Shown here: piece by piece, positions 27,905-36,698 of the stretch
Position numbering within the stretch: the stretch's first letter is position 1
Layout of the letters: each line of letters opens with the position of its first letter
Assembly (NCBI RefSeq): GCF_000429685.1
Contig: NZ_AUCI01000011.1
Coordinates: 62,001-126,000, forward strand
Reading direction: 5' to 3'
DNA from: Salibacterium aidingense DSM 18341
GTDB taxonomy: Bacteria > Bacillota > Bacilli > Bacillales > Marinococcaceae
DNA length: 64,000 nt
The notes under the pieces: generated by a model
The model's input: only the letters and a program-made list of their open reading frames with translations
Told to the model about the DNA's origin: nothing
Database searches by the model: none
Made by a program: the position numbers and the translations under genes

Positions 27905-29065
27905 TCTTCTGAAGGAGCGATCATTGCAGAAAAGATAGCGGCTGGTTCCATCACCACAAACATGATTGATAGTGCTGGTATCAATGCAGGTGTCATCACG
28001 GCAGGAACCATGCTGCTCAACCGTTTAGAAGGCGGAACACTTACGTTAGGCGGCGGTTCACACGGAGACGGTTCATTATTAGTTATGGAAAATGATGAAA
28101 CAAATATAGCCGAGATCAATAAGGATACGGTTGCTTTCTCTGAAATCACCGTCGGTACAATTAATAGCCCCGATATTGTTTATCGAAATGAAGAAGATTA
28201 CACCATTTATGTTCGGCAAACAGGTGACGACGATAATGACGGTTCTCTTGATTTTCCAAAGCAGACGATTCAAGCGGCAGTAAGTAGTATCCCGAAATTT
28301 AATAATGGACGTGTGACTGTGGTTATATTCGACGAAGGCGTAGACAGTACCGTATATTGAGGATGTTGTCATAGAAGGGTTTTTCGGCGGCGGAATAATA
28401 GAAATAGACATGCAAACAGAGAGGAACTTCTTAAATGGTCATTTTAATGTGTTTTCCTGCACGAATGACATTGTATTAAACAACTGTTATTCCAAAAATC
28501 CGTACACGTATCCAAGCACAGAATATCGTGAGTCCTGTCTTTATGTTAGAGGTTGTACGCATGTTGATGTAAATAACAGTTACTTTGAAGGCGGTATTGA
28601 CCGAAACATGGGATATACCGTTCTATCGTATAACTCTTATCTGCAAATGAGTAACTGCAATACCCATGACGGAGACGCAGCTAGTATTGGTTCACTTTAC
28701 GGATCAAGAGTAGATGTATTCGATGGGAAAGGTCGTGGTGGTGCTTATGCCTTTCGTGTTAGCGGTGCTTCTATTGTAGCTGGTTCTGGTACGTATGCGA
28801 GAGGGGATACAGCACAATTCAATGAGACAGATGGTGGTCTATATACGGGGGTTCATGCGACAGAAGATTAGGTATCCGTATCTATCGGGATGATCCAAAC
28901 GATGAACCGCCTGATACCGGAACACTCGTTGCTACATGGGAATCGAACGATTCTGCTTCTTGGCGTACCACTTACGGTTGGAGAACAGATAACAACTATG
29001 TGTATCAAGGAGAATATGGCGGTTGGGGTGTTCAAGGGAGTGTGAGTTGTATTGGAAAGATAGAA
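27905..29065 (+). pseudogene. Broken phage tail/baseplate-type protein
   Basis: Pieces in shifting frames form one tail protein without its 5' end. The first piece has the repeated tail-fibre pattern EKIAAGSITTNMIDSAGINAGVITAG (landmarks AGSITTNMI and AGVITAG). Next comes YVRQTGDDDNDGSLDFPKQTIQAAV, then a right-handed beta-helix-like stretch (NNCYSKNPYTYPS, VNNSYFEGG, MSNCNTHDG), and last DRRLGIRIYRDDPN to YGGWGVQGS. Frames change near 28352 and near 28868. It is bounded on the left by the type ISP remnant at 27903. It is probably a prophage fragment. Confidence 0.7.
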
Positions 29066-29511
29066 ATGAAACTAGAAAACGGAGAGAAAAAAGTAGAATT
29101 ATGTTTGCAGGAATTGAGCGAACACACTTCTAAATTCATTGCTGAATTGTTGTGGAACGGTTTGCAAGAGAAAGCGTTCCAAATCAAGACGAAGTAGAAG
29201 AGAAAGAATCGTCCAGCGATGACTTTGAAAGTCCAAAATTAGGATATCAGACTTTCGAGAATGGAAAAAAAGGATTGCACCATCCTACATCAGAATATGA
29301 AAATGCACCAGAAGTAAAAAGGGAATATGGCGTTAAAATAATAGAAGGAGAAAAGCGGTATCAACTTTTTTATATTTGCCCCGACTGTGGAAATAAAGAT
29401 AAGCATTTTGTTCCAAAAGGAATGGTATATGTCAATTGTCATGAGTGCGGAAAACGAATGAAAACGAGAACAGCGGATCACAGAGGGTTGCCGAATAAAA
29501 GACGAATTTAG
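29066..29511 (+). pseudogene. Frameshifted zinc-ribbon protein, phage-type cargo
   Basis: ATG 29066 starts MKLENGEKKVELCLQELSEH, and at 29161 a run of three T (four expected) moves the reading to FARESVPNQDEVEEKESSS. The distal part has a zinc ribbon with CPDC at about 29380 and CHEC at about 29440, then a basic tail (MKTRTADHRGLPNKRR). Neither half alone has a good start, so one broken gene of about 148 codons is the simplest reading. It lies directly after the tail protein, as small accessory genes often do in prophages. Confidence 0.5.
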
Positions 29512-29604
29512 CAATTTCTATATAGCTGGTGAGTTTAGGCGTTCTTTACATGATAAAGAGGAAGAAGATAACGATATGAAACATGCAAACTAGTATAATA
29601 GACC

Positions 29605-29644
29605 AAAAGGCTGTAATAGGGTACATACTTTAGCAGCCTTTTTT
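29605..29644 (+). terminator. Rho-independent terminator
   Basis: AAAAGGCTG and CAGCCTTTT form a 9-bp stem around a 20-base loop and end in a run of six T (29639-29644). It follows the zinc-ribbon remnant and insulates the SLH gene. Confidence 0.75.
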
Positions 29645-29722
29645 CATTTCGAGGGAAAAAACATTTCAAAGGTTATCTTTCTCTTGTACAATGACTGTGA
29701 AAATAGAAGGAGGATGAGGAAT

Positions 29723-31081
29723 ATGAAAAAAATAGCAGGGGTGGCGTTGTTATCAGGTTTACTAATTGCTCCATCGGCGGTATCGGCGGTTGAATTTCCA
29801 GATGTTCCACCAGATTTTTGGGCGTATGATTCCATTGATAAACTATCAGACAGAGGAACCATGAGCGGTTTTCCTGACGGAAGATTCGGGCCGAATGAGC
29901 CAGTAAAACGAATTCAAGCAGCTTCTATGATTAAGAAGGAATTAGGATTAGAAAGGCAAGATGATGAAGTCCGAGACTTTAATGATATTCCAGATGACTT
30001 CCCACAAATGGATGTCATAGACGTGATGGATGAAACAGGTATTTTGCGAGGTTCAGACGGAAACTTCAGACCATATGAACCCCTGACAAGGGCACAAATG
30101 GCTTCCGTTATGACAAGAGCATTAGACCTAGAAGATAATGAAAATTTCTTCTTTACGGACATACAGCCTGACTATTGGAACTATGGAGATATAAGCGCTT
30201 TGGCACATAGCGGTATTACAGGCGGTAAAGATGACGGAACGTTTGCACCTTCTGAAGCAACGACAAGGGCGCAATTTGTCACGTTTCTCCATAGATCCAC
30301 AGACGAGGATTCAGACAGAGAGCCTATTGATCCAATGGCAGGAGATTATGGGAAGTACGTTGTCAAAGATGATTTATTATATGGTGTGTCTGATCCTTCT
30401 ACATTAAGTGCATACCAAAAGAATGAGAACGGTGAATATGAAGAAGTAGAAAGCTATGCTATTGAGGATACAGAGGTTTACAAAGAATCGAGCGAAGAAG
30501 AAAGAAAGCTGATAAATTTTGATATGGATTCTAACTTGCGCGTTGGACTTGGCAGCGGAAATATTGCTGTTCCTATTACAACAGAAGAAGGCACGGACGG
30601 ATATACGCTTAAAAACGGAGAAATAATAGGAACTCGCAGTAGTATGAATCTAAATTACGTTATCGTGGAAGATGGGTACACCCATTTTTATTTCATAGAA
30701 AACGGCGTGTTAAAAGACGAAGTACATTCTCCTGGGGATTACAATTATGAAGTGAAAGAGATCATAGAAGTTTCTAGTGACCAATTACATTTTGCTGGTT
30801 CAAAAATATTTTTCCGAGATGGAAACAGCATTGTCGCCTTTGATATGTTAAGTAAAGAAGAAGAAACCGTGTACACTGGCAAAATTGACAAAATGACCAT
30901 TTTGGAGGATAAGCTCGTCGTCACCAGGCAGGACGGAATGACAGTCATGGACCTTGAAGGTGATGTGATACGAGAAGAGGAAGATGAATGGCTGCAAGGT
31001 ACGTTTTTCTTGGAAACAGCGAATGGATTAGAAGTTAAATTAGCAGACAACGGAGGAATGGTTGAATACATTGAGCGTTAA
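29723..31081 (+). CDS. Secreted protein with three S-layer homology domains
   Basis: 452 residues from the ATG at 29723, with AGGAGGATGAGG upstream. The signal peptide is about 22 residues (MKKIAGVALLSGLLIAPSAVSA). Three SLH modules follow, near residues 25-80, 85-140 and 145-195. Each has the FxDVPxxxWAYDxI opening and GFPDGRFGP/GSDGNFRPYEPLTRAQM/GGKDDGTFAPSEATTRAQF type ends (landmarks FGPNEPVKR, RPYEPLTRAQ and APSEATTRAQ). SLH modules bind pyruvylated wall polymer. The remainder is an acidic beta-rich domain with propeller-like repeats, function unknown. It has its own terminator at both ends. Confidence 0.88.
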   Translation: MKKIAGVALLSGLLIAPSAVSAVEFPDVPPDFWAYDSIDKLSDRGTMSGFPDGRFGPNEPVKRIQAASMIKKELGLERQDDEVRDFNDIPDDFPQMDVIDVMDETGILRGSDGNFRPYEPLTRAQMASVMTRALDLEDNENFFFTDIQPDYWNYGDISALAHSGITGGKDDGTFAPSEATTRAQFVTFLHRSTDEDSDREPIDPMAGDYGKYVVKDDLLYGVSDPSTLSAYQKNENGEYEEVESYAIEDTEVYKESSEEERKLINFDMDSNLRVGLGSGNIAVPITTEEGTDGYTLKNGEIIGTRSSMNLNYVIVEDGYTHFYFIENGVLKDEVHSPGDYNYEVKEIIEVSSDQLHFAGSKIFFRDGNSIVAFDMLSKEEETVYTGKIDKMTILEDKLVVTRQDGMTVMDLEGDVIREEEDEWLQGTFFLETANGLEVKLADNGGMVEYIER

Positions 31082-31084
31082 GAA

Positions 31085-31112
31085 AAGGGAGCTTTTAGCT
31101 CTCTTTTTTTTT
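31085..31112 (+). terminator. Rho-independent terminator of the SLH gene
   Basis: GGGAGC and GCTCTC (one G-U pair) around TTTTA, followed by nine T residues, starting 4 bases after the stop. Confidence 0.82.
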
Positions 31113-31186
31113 GTTTTTTAACCAAAAATAGACCTTGCTGCAGAATCCGTGTACCATGTTTCAAAGAGTGTGAGATAGCTAGAATT

Positions 31187-31408
31187 TTGCATTTACCCCT
31201 ACAACTACCCACGAAAAACGTTCTTGAACTGGTCAATAATCATCCCGACATATTTGATATTTACATAGCACAAGCGGACACGTTGGGCGTAACCCACAGA
31301 GATATTCAAGTGGCTTGGGGGTTTATAGGATACTTTTTTGGTCCTAAATATCCTGACGCGAAAAGCTGGTCCTCTATGGATCATGACGATGATGAGAAAT
31401 TTTTGTAG
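31187..31408 (+). CDS. Doubtful short ORF before the Mrr-like gene
   Basis: 73 codons from a TTG without a visible ribosome site. The product includes LVNNHPDIFDIYIAQADTLGVTHRD and ends in an acidic DHDDDEKFL. No family recognised. The stop lies 15 bases before the Mrr-like gene, so it may be a short upstream gene or the 3' end of a decayed one. The composition looks protein-like, but the start is unsupported. Confidence 0.35.
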   Translation: MHLPLQLPTKNVLELVNNHPDIFDIYIAQADTLGVTHRDIQVAWGFIGYFFGPKYPDAKSWSSMDHDDDEKFL

Positions 31409-31423
31409 AACAGGTGGAGAAAA

Positions 31424-31969
31424 TTGAAAGAGAAAGATATTGAATCATTAGCAGGTTTTGTTGTTATTGGATCCTTTCTATTCGTCTTATGGCAGACAGG
31501 GTCCTTTGGGTTGTCGGTGGCAGCAGGTATTACCGCGTTTTTTTTGATCATGGTTTTCATCGTTGGAATGGAGGTGCTCAAAAGAAAACGGATTCGACAT
31601 TCCGGCATTAAAGGGGTAGATCGCATGAAAGGGAAAACGTTTGAACTATTCCTGGAGGAACGGCTGAAACAGGAAGGGTATAAAGTGAAACGAACAGCGC
31701 AGGGGGCAGATTACGGGGTGGATTTATTATTAGAGCAGGGTAATACGACCATCGCCGTTCAGGCGAAGCGATACCAATCCAATGTAGGGGTGAAAGCTGT
31801 CCAGGAAGTCCGAAGTGGAATGGATTACTATCAAGCGGATCAAGCGTGGGTTATCACTAACAGTCATTATACATCCAACGCCTATCGCTTAGCCTACAAG
31901 AATAAAGTCACTCTGATTGACCGGAAGCAATTGATCACTTGGCTTTCCAGGCAGCAACAAAGTGGATAA
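31424..31969 (+). CDS. Membrane-anchored Mrr-like restriction endonuclease
   Basis: 181 residues from a TTG with AGGTGGAG upstream. Two hydrophobic segments come first (near residues 8-25 and 30-48), then a basic linker (KRKRIRH). The Mrr_cat nuclease domain spans residues 65-175: MKGKTFELFLEERL, GADYGVDLLLEQG with the catalytic Asp, and IAVQAKRYQSNVGVKAVQEV with the QxK motif. Such proteins cleave DNA, often modified or foreign DNA, and the membrane anchor suggests action at DNA entry. It is convergent with the Lys-rich microprotein at 32116-32214, and a remnant of a paralogue lies at 26151-26219. Confidence 0.82.
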   Translation: MKEKDIESLAGFVVIGSFLFVLWQTGSFGLSVAAGITAFFLIMVFIVGMEVLKRKRIRHSGIKGVDRMKGKTFELFLEERLKQEGYKVKRTAQGADYGVDLLLEQGNTTIAVQAKRYQSNVGVKAVQEVRSGMDYYQADQAWVITNSHYTSNAYRLAYKNKVTLIDRKQLITWLSRQQQSG

Positions 31970-32115
31970 TCATTCCTTTCTGTCCGTTTATAATGGGATG
32001 TTATATAAATCTTTAGTAGACTAGCCCCCTACATGTATAAAATTTCTCTTAGGTACTAACAATTTCATCCCTTTAGTTGGCTCCATACCATGTAACAAAA
32101 ATTTATAGCCCCATG

Positions 32116-32214
32116 TTATTTTTTCTTTTTCCTTGAGAGATGATATTTGTCAGCCAGTTTTTTTATTTTTACGGCCTCCTTTTTCGCCTCTTTTTCAGAC
32201 ATCTTAATCTTCAT
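32116..32214 (-). CDS. Lys-rich microprotein, copy B
   Basis: 32 residues from an ATG with GGAGGG seven bases upstream: MKIKMSEKEAKKEAVKIKKL, then ADKYHLS and a Lys-rich tail. It is paralogous to the ORF at 26512-26619, with the peptide conserved better than the spacing around it. It is convergent with the intact Mrr-like gene, with 146 bases between the two stops. The rest of 31970-32437 holds only the hairpin at 32295 and the 20-base repeat. Function unknown; a basic helix of this kind could bind nucleic acid or a partner protein. Confidence 0.55.
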   Translation of the reverse strand: MKIKMSEKEAKKEAVKIKKLADKYHLSRKKKK

Positions 32215-32294
32215 GTGTTTCCCTCCGTGTCTCTTTTTTTCCATAATCGCCATCAAGACAAAGATTTATACCTCCATTTTTCTAAGGCTATTCT

Positions 32295-32317
32295 TGGGAC
32301 GAAGGGAATGTGTCCCA
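32295..32317. repeat. TGGGAC/GTCCCA hairpin, right copy
   Basis: TGGGAC, the 11-base loop GAAGGGAATGT and GTCCCA repeat the geometry seen at 26695-26719. It lies 80 bases upstream of microprotein copy B, as copy 1 does for copy A (76 bases). Confidence 0.55.
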
Positions 32318-32414
32318 GGAGTAGTCTATAAATTTATGAATTTTGGCCTGCCTTGTTCATTATCATTACTGTGCTTATTTCAAAAGTAGGGTGACTTTAT
32401 CACTTCGAAGCGTT

Positions 32415-32434
32415 CATAACGTCTTCCCCACTCC
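32415..32434 (+). repeat. 20-base direct repeat, right copy
   Basis: Identical to 26832-26851 in the same orientation. It ends three bases before the ATG of the next small ORF. Confidence 0.6.
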
Positions 32435-32437
32435 CAT

Positions 32438-32665
32438 ATGGTTACTGGGATCGCTGGTTTATTGGCTGGATTCAGCCTATCACAGAACGTAAATTCAATT
32501 TTATCTCTTAAGCTGAGAATCGATCTTTATATCCTTGGAGTGGGAATAGCTCTTCTTCTTCTCTATTTTATTTTTGGCGGAACTTTCCTCCTGATTGGAA
32601 CAATTTTAGGAATTATGCTCGGAATCACAAATTATAAGAAACATAAGGATCATTTGAAAACATAG
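32438..32665 (+). CDS. Possible small membrane protein
   Basis: 75 codons from an ATG without a clear ribosome site. Two hydrophobic stretches (ITGIAGLLAGF-like start and LYILGVGIALLLLYFIFGGTF) plus a basic C-terminus (YKKHKDHLK) give it a credible membrane protein profile. It begins right after the 20-base repeat, so it may be a fusion of a truncated gene to repeat DNA. Confidence 0.4.
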   Translation: MVTGIAGLLAGFSLSQNVNSILSLKLRIDLYILGVGIALLLLYFIFGGTFLLIGTILGIMLGITNYKKHKDHLKT

Positions 32666-32876
32666 AATAGTTTATCAAGTGAAAAGGGATAGATATATTC
32701 AAAAAGGAGGAACTGGAAAACCCCTCCCCTGTTATATCAATGAACATATGAGCATTTATTTTTCCATCGGATAGGGAGCTTATGCTTTTATTCAGTATCG
32801 TCGTTCGATAACTCTATAGCAAGATTAGTATCTTAAATAAAAATTTGTAAGCACAAAGTCTTTTAATACTTAGCTT

Positions 32877-32903
32877 AAAAACATGCAGAAGCATGTATTT
32901 TTT
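32877..32903 (+). terminator. Terminator-like hairpin upstream of the PadR gene
   Basis: ACATGC, AGAA loop and GCATGT, flanked by an A-run and followed by ATTTTTT. A short but clean rho-independent signal. The 300-base gap 32666-32968 holds only this and the promoter below. Confidence 0.6.
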
Positions 32904-32910
32904 ATTAATA

Positions 32911-32945
32911 AATACCTTGTATTATGAGGTATTATTTTTTACAAT
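32911..32945 (+). promoter_or_regulatory. PadR operon promoter and operator
   Basis: AATACCT (32911-32917) and AGGTATT (32927-32933) are a perfect inverted repeat with a 9-base centre. It overlaps a TTGTAT (32918-32923), 16-base spacer, TACAAT (32940-32945) promoter. PadR proteins bind such palindromes over their own promoters, so negative autoregulation is expected. Confidence 0.6.
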
Positions 32946-32968
32946 AAATAACAAAGGGAGGGTCGATA

Positions 32969-33313
32969 TTGGTGCAGATTTCGAAAGAATTGATGAAGGG
33001 AAATATCGATACGATAATTCTGGCTCTGTTACATGATCAGGATAGGTACGGGTATGAACTGGCCAAGTATATTCGCATTAAAACAATGGACCAGTTTGAA
33101 TTGAAAGAGGGAACCCTTTATGTTTCTCTCAAAAGGCTTGAAAACCAAAAGTGGGTACGCTCCTATTGGGGAGATGAGCAGGGCGCAGGCGGGCGGAGAA
33201 AGTATTATACCTTAACGAATGCGGGCTGCAAAACACTGCGGGAAAAGAAAAAAGAATGGGGCTTGATGAGTGACATTATGAATGGCTGTTTGAGCGGGGT
33301 GACAGACCTATGA
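32969..33313 (+). CDS. PadR family transcriptional regulator
   Basis: About 114 residues; TTG 32969 or GTG 32972, with AAAGGGAGGG upstream of both. Winged-helix PadR domain: ILALLHDQDRYGYELAKYI, the wing region with KEGTLYVSLKRLENQKWV, and GGRRKYYTLTNAG, plus a short C-terminal dimerisation helix. The stop overlaps the next start (ATGA at 33310). In Firmicutes, PadR-membrane protein pairs respond to cell-envelope stress or antimicrobials. Confidence 0.9.
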   Translation: MVQISKELMKGNIDTIILALLHDQDRYGYELAKYIRIKTMDQFELKEGTLYVSLKRLENQKWVRSYWGDEQGAGGRRKYYTLTNAGCKTLREKKKEWGLMSDIMNGCLSGVTDL

Positions 33314-34158
33314 GACAAATTGATACATATGTAGAACAAGTGTTTCAACAACGGAATAAGGATAAACAGGAAATTCTGGATCTGCAGAATGAAATGAAAA
33401 ATCATTTATATGAATCAGCTGAAGATATCAAGCGGAAAGGTTTTTCTCAGGAAGAAGCAGAAGAATTAGCCATTCAACGATTTGGAGGAGATACTGTTAT
33501 TCCCCGTATCCTGGATGAAGTTTCAAAGCAGCAGAAATCCTTTGCGAATAAGCTGTTATACGCTGGGATTGTGATACTTTTCCTTTCCATCGTCGGGGGA
33601 TTTGGTCTTTCCAACTACAGTGAACATATGGTCATGGAACAATCAAGGATAGCAAGCAATGTAATGAACATCATCATAGACGAACACAAGGAAATTTCCG
33701 ATGAGGTAGAATGGCAAATTCATCAGGAAATAGACAGCCCTTATCTCCAAGAACTCTCCGTATATCATGTCAATGAAGAACCGATTGACGATGCTGTATC
33801 AAAAAAAGTGGTTGAAACAGAACCGCGTTTTTCTTTCAGTCAGGAACCTTCAGGGATAGGCAGTGTTTTTCTTAGGGGAGGGATTACCGCGCAGCAAAAT
33901 ATGAATTGGAAAATAGAAACGGATATAAACACCTTCTATGAGCTTTCTGCCTTGATTTTCTATACAGGTATCCTGCTGTACTGGATCCTATTTTTCCTAT
34001 GGGGAATTATTCATGTCCACCATAAAAATGCCTCTGCCTGGCGTTGGGGAACGATCATTTTTCTCTTCAATGTTGTCGGTTTTCTGATATTTCGATGGTT
34101 TCATCCAAGCAGTGGAGAGAAAGAAAATTCGAAGCATAGAATTATCATGCTGTCCTGA
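33310..34158 (+). CDS. DUF1700/permease-prefix-type membrane protein, PadR partner
   Basis: 282 residues, translationally coupled to the PadR gene by an ATGA overlap. The N-terminal helical part (VFQQRNKDKQEILDLQNEMKNHLYE and GFSQEEAEELAIQRFG, landmarks DLQNEMKNHL and EEAEELAIQRFG) is the permease-prefix/DUF1700 pattern seen beside PadR regulators. Three hydrophobic segments follow, near residues 77-95, 215-237 and 245-262, with an extracytoplasmic domain between the first two. Likely role in envelope-stress signalling or transport modulation; no catalytic motif. Confidence 0.75.
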   Translation: MRQIDTYVEQVFQQRNKDKQEILDLQNEMKNHLYESAEDIKRKGFSQEEAEELAIQRFGGDTVIPRILDEVSKQQKSFANKLLYAGIVILFLSIVGGFGLSNYSEHMVMEQSRIASNVMNIIIDEHKEISDEVEWQIHQEIDSPYLQELSVYHVNEEPIDDAVSKKVVETEPRFSFSQEPSGIGSVFLRGGITAQQNMNWKIETDINTFYELSALIFYTGILLYWILFFLWGIIHVHHKNASAWRWGTIIFLFNVVGFLIFRWFHPSSGEKENSKHRIIMLS

Positions 34159-34406
34159 AGACATAGTAAAGAAAAAGAATGGGAGGGAGAGGGTTTTGGT
34201 TTCTTTTTGTGCATTGTATCAAGAAACGCATCGCCCATAATAGTAAAAAACGGAAACAAAAAAACATAAAAGATTTACATTCCATCATAAATGTCAAATC
34301 CTCCGAAGCTTGGCAGGGAGAGACAAATGGATGCAGTGATGATTCATAGTGAACTGGAGATTATATAAAGCAATATATCTAAAGGAATAGAAAGGAAGGG
34401 TTTGCT

Positions 34407-35018
34407 TTGAATTCCAATAGGTCTTTGGCAGCAAGTATTATTGGTGGAATTATTGTGGTAATGACAGGGATTTTTCTTTTAAGTCCTGATGGAATATCTG
34501 ATAATGACCTACCAAAACAAGCAGGAAACACAAATGAAAATACAAATGGAGCCAATAATACAGTGGATGACGATGACGAAGAAACATCCCAAAACACCGT
34601 ATTGCTTCCCGATGGAGAAGACCTTCCTCAAGGGATTGATGAAAAGGGAAATACCCAAGGCCATAAGATCTCAGAGAATGGAGAGGAACGTCTCAATTCC
34701 ACCGAAGCAAATCTTAAGGAAGGGGATTCGTTAAATAACAAAGACCTGTCATACATTGAAACGGAATATGCTTCCAACGATGACGAACTGCGAGAACTCT
34801 ATATTGTTCAGAGTCCTGGCACCAGCCTCCCCCCAAATAAAGAAGACCTGGAGAAAGAAACCTTTGATAATGTAACGTTTTATTTTGAGTCAACAGAATC
34901 TCCTAAGATAGCAGATCGTTTTTATTTTATATATCAGGATGCCATGTTTAATGTAGGCGGCACGAAAGTCGACAAAGAGGAATTAAAAGGTGTGGTTCGT
35001 TCCATAATGGAAAACTAA
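34407..35018 (+). CDS. Membrane-anchored acidic extracytoplasmic protein
   Basis: 203 residues from a TTG with AAAGGAAGGG upstream. An uncleaved-looking N-terminal membrane segment (SLAASIIGGIIVVMTGIFLL) is followed by an Asn/Asp/Glu-rich low-complexity linker and a globular part with YIVQSPGTSLPP and a DRFYFIYQDA strand. No family recognised. The preceding 250 bases hold no clear element. Confidence 0.65.
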   Translation: MNSNRSLAASIIGGIIVVMTGIFLLSPDGISDNDLPKQAGNTNENTNGANNTVDDDDEETSQNTVLLPDGEDLPQGIDEKGNTQGHKISENGEERLNSTEANLKEGDSLNNKDLSYIETEYASNDDELRELYIVQSPGTSLPPNKEDLEKETFDNVTFYFESTESPKIADRFYFIYQDAMFNVGGTKVDKEELKGVVRSIMEN

Positions 35019-35137
35019 AGATGTATGCCTTATTAAAGAAAGCAACTTAAAATTTTCAATAAGAAAATCTTGAAAGGGGCGGATCAGATTTCTACACTGC
35101 TTTTTTATACATAACTGTACAATTATTCAGTAACAGT

Positions 35138-36304
35138 TCATTCACTAAAAGCTTCCGGCAGCATTTTAAAACCGTCCACCTCTGCATCCTCATCCACTTC
35201 AATCATAATACAGCGTTTCCCCTTATAGTTAACTTGTCTGACGTACTCCAGGTCCTGAGGGCTGATGGAGATGTTGGCTATTTTGGTGTTGATCTTGATC
35301 GACTTTGACTTGTATTTCGGGACGATGCTGCTTGCTTTCAGTTCGTAGGTTTCATTATCGGCGGCCCGCTGGAACGCCGTTTTCACGTTTTCGGAATCGA
35401 CTTGTTCCCCGCTCTGTTTCAGTACTTGCTCGACGTCTTTGTAATCGAGAGTGGGCGGCGTTTCTTCTTCATTTTCTTCAACAACGCGGTTAATTTCTCC
35501 ATATACCGTTGCGAGGGTGGAAGGGCTGACCTGTTCTCCTACGACATCTTTTATGACTTCATCGAATACCGCTTTGTCCTCTTTTGCTGTCATGATCTCT
35601 TCTCCGTTCAAGACTTCTTCGATGAATCGGTAGTCCGGGTCACCTGCTTTCCCTGCCGCATAGAGAATACGGTTCACATCGGAAGCCCCATCTGTAATGG
35701 AGGGAAAAAGAAAGCCTGCCATTGGGTTTTGGAGATCAATAACCGGATCTACCTCAATGTTGTACTTAAACTCCTTCTCGATATAGTCGAACTGCATTTC
35801 TTTTTTTGGCTCTTCTGTTTTATTAATGCTGCAAAGAATAAAAGGATTCGAATAAACCGCATCCCGCTCGTTTTCCTCGGATTCCTCATTCCGACGTTTT
35901 GTTGGCTTTAAGTAGTCCGCGCGAATGAAGGTAATGACGATATCCTTTTCATACGGATGATCTTCAATCATCTTTTGCGTCATATGCAGCATCTGTTCTT
36001 TCCAGTCCTCCGTGTCCCTGCTCAAAAGTCCTTTATGTAAGATCAGCTGGCTGGAATGTTCCGCGTCCCGCCGAAATTTTAGTTCAAATAATTTTTCATC
36101 CAATTGACCGGTCAGCACTTTTTTAAAATTGTTCATGAAAAGCTCCTGCTGGTCCCGGTTAAGCATCTCAAACGGCTGACTCTGATGGTGATAAATCTCT
36201 GTCGTTTCCTTCATAACATATACATTGAAGATGTCGGAGATCTGTAGTAAATCATTATCTACTTTCAATTGCCTGCGTATCGCTGCTATGTCTTTTTTTT
36301 CCAT
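35138..36304 (-). CDS. DUF4317 domain protein
   Basis: 388 residues, ATG after CAGGAGTGAACTTAC. Full-length DUF4317 family protein: start KKDIAAIRRQLKVDND, HKGLLSRDTEDWKEQ, SNPFILCSINKTEEPKKEMQFDY (landmark PFILCSINKTE) and a C-terminal NTKIANISISPQDL plus KRCIMIEVDEDAEVDGF. No enzymatic motif is known for this family, which is common in Firmicutes. Monocistronic; its 5' gap (36305-36698) has no recognisable element. Confidence 0.88.
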   Translation of the reverse strand: MEKKDIAAIRRQLKVDNDLLQISDIFNVYVMKETTEIYHHQSQPFEMLNRDQQELFMNNFKKVLTGQLDEKLFELKFRRDAEHSSQLILHKGLLSRDTEDWKEQMLHMTQKMIEDHPYEKDIVITFIRADYLKPTKRRNEESEENERDAVYSNPFILCSINKTEEPKKEMQFDYIEKEFKYNIEVDPVIDLQNPMAGFLFPSITDGASDVNRILYAAGKAGDPDYRFIEEVLNGEEIMTAKEDKAVFDEVIKDVVGEQVSPSTLATVYGEINRVVEENEEETPPTLDYKDVEQVLKQSGEQVDSENVKTAFQRAADNETYELKASSIVPKYKSKSIKINTKIANISISPQDLEYVRQVNYKGKRCIMIEVDEDAEVDGFKMLPEAFSE

Positions 36305-36698
36305 GTAAGTTCACTCCTGAGATGTTTCGCGTATAGAAAATCAATCTTTGATTTTTTCATTTTAACATAAGTAGCCGTTATTCTATTAATTTAGTTGTAA
36401 ATGATGAAATTATGGGTTCACTATGAGACATTACATACAGAGGTATATTTAAAAGGGGCGCACGGGCTGCCTACATAGTGATAAACAAGGTGAAAAAAGT
36501 AACGGGTGGCATAGGGAGAAATAAGTTATGTTATGGTGGAAATGATAAAGAATGAATCGTAAAAGAAGATCATCCCGGACAGTACTACAGACACAACAAA
36601 GTTGTTACAGTCTTTTGATGCTTGAAGATGTAAAGCGAAATTTGTCAATACCACGTTCATGAAAACAAGTAAATAAAATCGATAATGGAGGGATAGGA
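36305..36698. other. Intergenic region between divergent genes, nothing recognised
   Basis: About 390 bases between the divergent DUF4317 and pRiA4b-type genes. It is AT-rich with short ORFs only. Both genes must be promoted from here, but I find no convincing -35/-10 pair with 16-18 base spacing. Confidence 0.5.

Noticed and set aside
27904-28149. N-terminal 80 residues of the minus-strand frame that continues the type ISP remnant upstream (to 28149)
   Set aside because: The residues are low-complexity hydrophobic and antisense to the phage tail gene, which has clear tail-fibre motifs on the plus strand. The open frame is chance.
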